Part shown: positions 62,205 to 64,000 of the stretch, in pieces | Layout of the letters: the number at the start of each line of letters is the position of its first letter | Numbering within the stretch: the first letter of the stretch is position 1 | DNA from: Iodidimonas nitroreducens | GTDB taxonomy: Bacteria > Pseudomonadota > Alphaproteobacteria > Sphingomonadales > Rhodothalassiaceae | Reading direction: 5' to 3' | Length of the DNA stretch: 64,000 nt | NCBI GenBank assembly: GCA_000710935.1 | Contig: BAYV01000109.1 | Location: forward strand, 186,001-250,000 | The notes under the pieces: generated by a model | The model's database searches: none | What the model saw: only the letters and a program-made list of their open reading frames with translations | Told to the model about the DNA's origin: nothing | Translations under genes and position numbers: made by a program

Positions 62205-63182
62205 TCAGGGCTGTTTCTTGGCTTTGGCCCGGGGATGGGCATTTTCATAGCTGTTCATCAGATGAACCTGATCCACATCGGCATAAAGCTGGGTGCTGGA
62301 AAGAGAGGCATGGCCCAAAAGATCCTGAATGGTGCGCAGATCGCCGCCATTGCCCAGAAGATGGGTGGCAAAGCTGTGGCGCAGGGCATGGGGGGTGGCG
62401 CTTTCCGGCAGGCCCAGCGCATAGCGGGCCTTTTGCATCGCCGCCTGCACCGCCCGCGCCCCCAAACGGCCCCCCCGCACGCCTAAAAACAAGGGCCGCT
62501 CATGGCTTTGGGGATAGGGGCATAAGACCAGATAATCGCCAATGGCTTTTGCAACCACCGGCAAAACAGGCACCAGCCTTTCCTTATCGCGCTTGCCTTT
62601 GATGATCAGCATATCGCGCCCGGCGATATCGCCGCAGTGCAAAGACAAGGCTTCGGAAATACGCAGGCCGCAGCCATAAAGCAGGCTCAAAACGGCACAA
62701 TCGCGGGCACCGATCCAGGGTTCGCGGGCTTCATCCCCGATACTGCTGAGCAGGGTGCGGCTATCCTTGATACCGATGGGCCGGGGCAGGCGGTGGGGCA
62801 GTTTCGGGCTGCGCACGGCGGCCAAGGCATCGCATTTGATGCCCTTTGCGCGATCCAGATAGCCGAAAAACGAGCGCAGGGCCGATAAGGCCCGGGCCAA
62901 AGAGCGCGATCCCAATCCATCCGTTCGGCGCTGGGCCAGAAAGGCGCGAAAATCAGCTACAGTCAGTTTTTGGAAATCGGTTTCATCTTCAAAATCATCA
63001 CGGTGTTTATTTAAAAATTTCAATAACATCAAAACATCGTGATGATAGGACTGTATTGTATGGGCAGAGAACCTTTTCTCTGTGGTAATATAGCGGCTCC
63101 ATTGTTTGAAAATTTCAACCACAGAAGGATTGATTACATCAATATCACACTGAATATCTTTATATGTGTCTTGATTGTTCAA
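62205..63182 (-). CDS. xerC: Tyrosine recombinase XerC
   Basis: A tyrosine recombinase that, with XerD, resolves chromosome dimers at dif. The N-terminal SAM-like domain (about the first 110 residues) precedes the catalytic domain with Arg in YGCGLRISEAL, Lys in IKGKRDKERLV, HALRHSF (His and Arg), HASL (His) and the nucleophile Tyr in STQLYADV. The frame is open to a GTG at 63245, but that would overlap the start of the PAS gene; TTG 63182, with GCAGG upstream, or GTG 63122 are alternatives. The 5' part of the gene is markedly AT-rich compared with the rest. Confidence 0.9.
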   Translation of the reverse strand: MNNQDTYKDIQCDIDVINPSVVEIFKQWSRYITTEKRFSAHTIQSYHHDVLMLLKFLNKHRDDFEDETDFQKLTVADFRAFLAQRRTDGLGSRSLARALSALRSFFGYLDRAKGIKCDALAAVRSPKLPHRLPRPIGIKDSRTLLSSIGDEAREPWIGARDCAVLSLLYGCGLRISEALSLHCGDIAGRDMLIIKGKRDKERLVPVLPVVAKAIGDYLVLCPYPQSHERPLFLGVRGGRLGARAVQAAMQKARYALGLPESATPHALRHSFATHLLGNGGDLRTIQDLLGHASLSSTQLYADVDQVHLMNSYENAHPRAKAKKQP

Positions 63183-63219
63183 AAAAGGCCTGCGACTATA
63201 AACATGGTGAGACAGGTGA

Positions 63220-63771
63220 ATGCATATGGTTGTTTCTGATAACACGGCATCCTTTTATGAGCGTATCGTTGGTCCGTCTTTTGCGCAAGACTGGCCCAAC
63301 CCGGCGCAGATCAATGATTTCAAGCATCACTTGCGCAGCGATCACAGCCGGCAGCTTTTTGCCTATTGGCTGATGAAATGCAGCGGGGATATTCCCCGGC
63401 GTGCTGATCTGTCGCCCCATGAGATGAAGGGCCTGCTGCCCCGGCTTTCGATCTGGGAGCATGTGCCCCAGGCCGATGCCGTGCATGTGCGGCTGGCGGG
63501 CACCTATGTGGTGGAAACGCTGGCACAAGATCCATCGGGCCATTTGAATAGCGATATTCTGCCCCCGGAATGGGTTGAAGCCATGCGCCTTTATGGGGCC
63601 GATTTCTATCAGGGAAAAGCGCCGCTTTATTTCCTGTCGTCGCTCGCCCCTTATGGCCGCAGGCATGTGCATATCGAATTTCTGTCGCTGCCTTTGCGGC
63701 GGGAGGGCACAAAAGCAACGATGGGGATCGGCATCATGGATCGGGTGGAAATCTATAAGGCCGCCTCATGA
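63220..63771 (+). CDS. PAS domain-containing protein (PAS_5 type)
   Basis: A 183-residue protein that is one PAS-like domain of the PF07310 kind, common in alphaproteobacteria: FAYWLMKCSGDIPRRADLSPHEMKGLLPRLSIWEHV near the N-terminal side, then VRLAGTYVVETLAQDPSG and a C-terminal FLSLPLRREGTKATMGIG. No output domain. The start is ATG 63220 or 63226. Divergent from xerC with little space. Ligand and role unknown. Confidence 0.83.
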   Translation: MHMVVSDNTASFYERIVGPSFAQDWPNPAQINDFKHHLRSDHSRQLFAYWLMKCSGDIPRRADLSPHEMKGLLPRLSIWEHVPQADAVHVRLAGTYVVETLAQDPSGHLNSDILPPEWVEAMRLYGADFYQGKAPLYFLSSLAPYGRRHVHIEFLSLPLRREGTKATMGIGIMDRVEIYKAAS

Positions 63772-63786
63772 TCCTGAGACGGCCTT
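63757..63786. terminator. Hairpin at the PAS gene end
   Basis: AAGGCCG and CTCA pair with TGAG and CGGCCTT (11 bp, one mismatch) around a 6-base loop; the PAS gene stop TGA lies inside. It stands between two convergent genes. The T tract is only TTT, so termination efficiency is uncertain. Confidence 0.45.
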
Positions 63787-63810
63787 TGCAGGTGCAATGA
63801 TCGACGGTTC

Positions 63811-64000
63811 TTAAAGGATGCTTTGGCCGGTTGCCGCCCAATCCTTCAAAAAGCCTTCAAGCCCCTTGTCGGTCAGGGGATGATTGGCCAGCTTGCGGAT
63901 GACATCGGCGGGCATGGTGGCGACATCGGCACCGATGCGGGCGGATTCCAGCACATGGATGGGGTGACGGATCGAGGCCACCAGAATCTCGGTATCAAAG
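63811..64000 (-). CDS. Transaldolase / fructose-6-phosphate aldolase family, 5' part outside window
   Basis: Only the last 62 codons are inside the window, ending with TAA at 63811. The residues [24 protein letters not shown] and the end [13 protein letters not shown] are typical of the short transaldolase (Fsa/TalC, about 215-220 residues), which moves dihydroxyacetone units between sugar phosphates. The gene reads off the right edge, so its start cannot be seen. Confidence 0.87.
   Translation of the reverse strand, partial: FDTEILVASIRHPIHVLESARIGADVATMPADVIRKLANHPLTDKGLEGFLKDWAATGQSIL

Overview
The window is chromosomal DNA of an alphaproteobacterium. Signs of this are: the cysG-DUF2849-cysI-DUF934-cysH sulfite reduction block; hemC-hemD followed by a Mic60-like gene and a hemY with a zinc ribbon; a def-fmt-truA run; an ECF sigma factor paired with a ChrR-type anti-sigma factor; and several small families (DUF1491, DUF2336, DUF6460, SdhAF4) typical of this class. 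I cannot name the genus. Genes are dense and base composition is even. GATC is strikingly frequent, because aspartate is nearly always GAT and is often followed by a C-initial codon. I see no rRNA, CRISPR array, prophage or transposase gene. One tRNA is present.

Layout. 1-1000: truncated DUF2336 gene. 1.2-4.1 kb (-): def-fmt-truA and a SixA-like phosphatase. 4.1-7.3 kb: a fatty-acid hydroxylase divergent from a two-gene osmoprotectant-type ABC importer whose binding protein and permease are fused. 7.3-10.1 kb: an SDR and an AidB-like acyl-CoA dehydrogenase. 10.1-15.2 kb (+): rlmH-envC-ctpA-divergent polysaccharide deacetylase-rppH, mostly cell envelope and RNA functions. 15.3-18.2 kb: a MEST-like hydrolase coupled to an amidohydrolase. 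18.2-24 kb (-): a GcvA-like LysR regulator and assimilatory sulfate reduction. 24.1-26.6 kb (-): tsaD-gpsA-yciI. 26.7-31.2 kb (+): hemC-hemD-mic60-hemY. Next come tRNA-Thr(CGT), an orphan metal/cobalamin-binding protein and SdhAF4. 32.7-39.6 kb (+): htpX-rsmB-rpe-heparinase-purH.

39.6-48.6 kb looks like an RpoE/ChrR singlet-oxygen stress regulon. A five-gene, translationally coupled operon (photolyase, flavin amine oxidase, DUF1365, cyclopropane-type methyltransferase, MFS transporter) converges on an ECF sigma-ChrR-DUF6134 operon. Both operons carry TGATCT-N18-TAA-type promoters. The ChrR protein keeps its cupin metal site but has lost three of the four N-terminal zinc ligands of the classical protein.

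48.7-56.5 kb: a thioesterase-like hydrolase, a GT4 glycosyltransferase, thrS, infC (start codon ATA after a perfect Shine-Dalgarno and a leader hairpin), a TPR protein, DUF6460, a candidate small RNA on the minus strand, an orphan FliL-like protein and an OmpW-like porin. 56.5-62.2 kb: wrbA and the biotin genes bioA, bioD, bioF (-) and bioB (+). The end holds a XerC-type recombinase, a PAS-domain protein and a truncated transaldolase.

Two patterns cross gene boundaries. Short perfect or near-perfect tandem duplications (6-22 bp units) occur in or beside at least a dozen genes, always in multiples of three inside coding sequence. A 105-bp element with inverted ends supplies the stop codon of rsmB.
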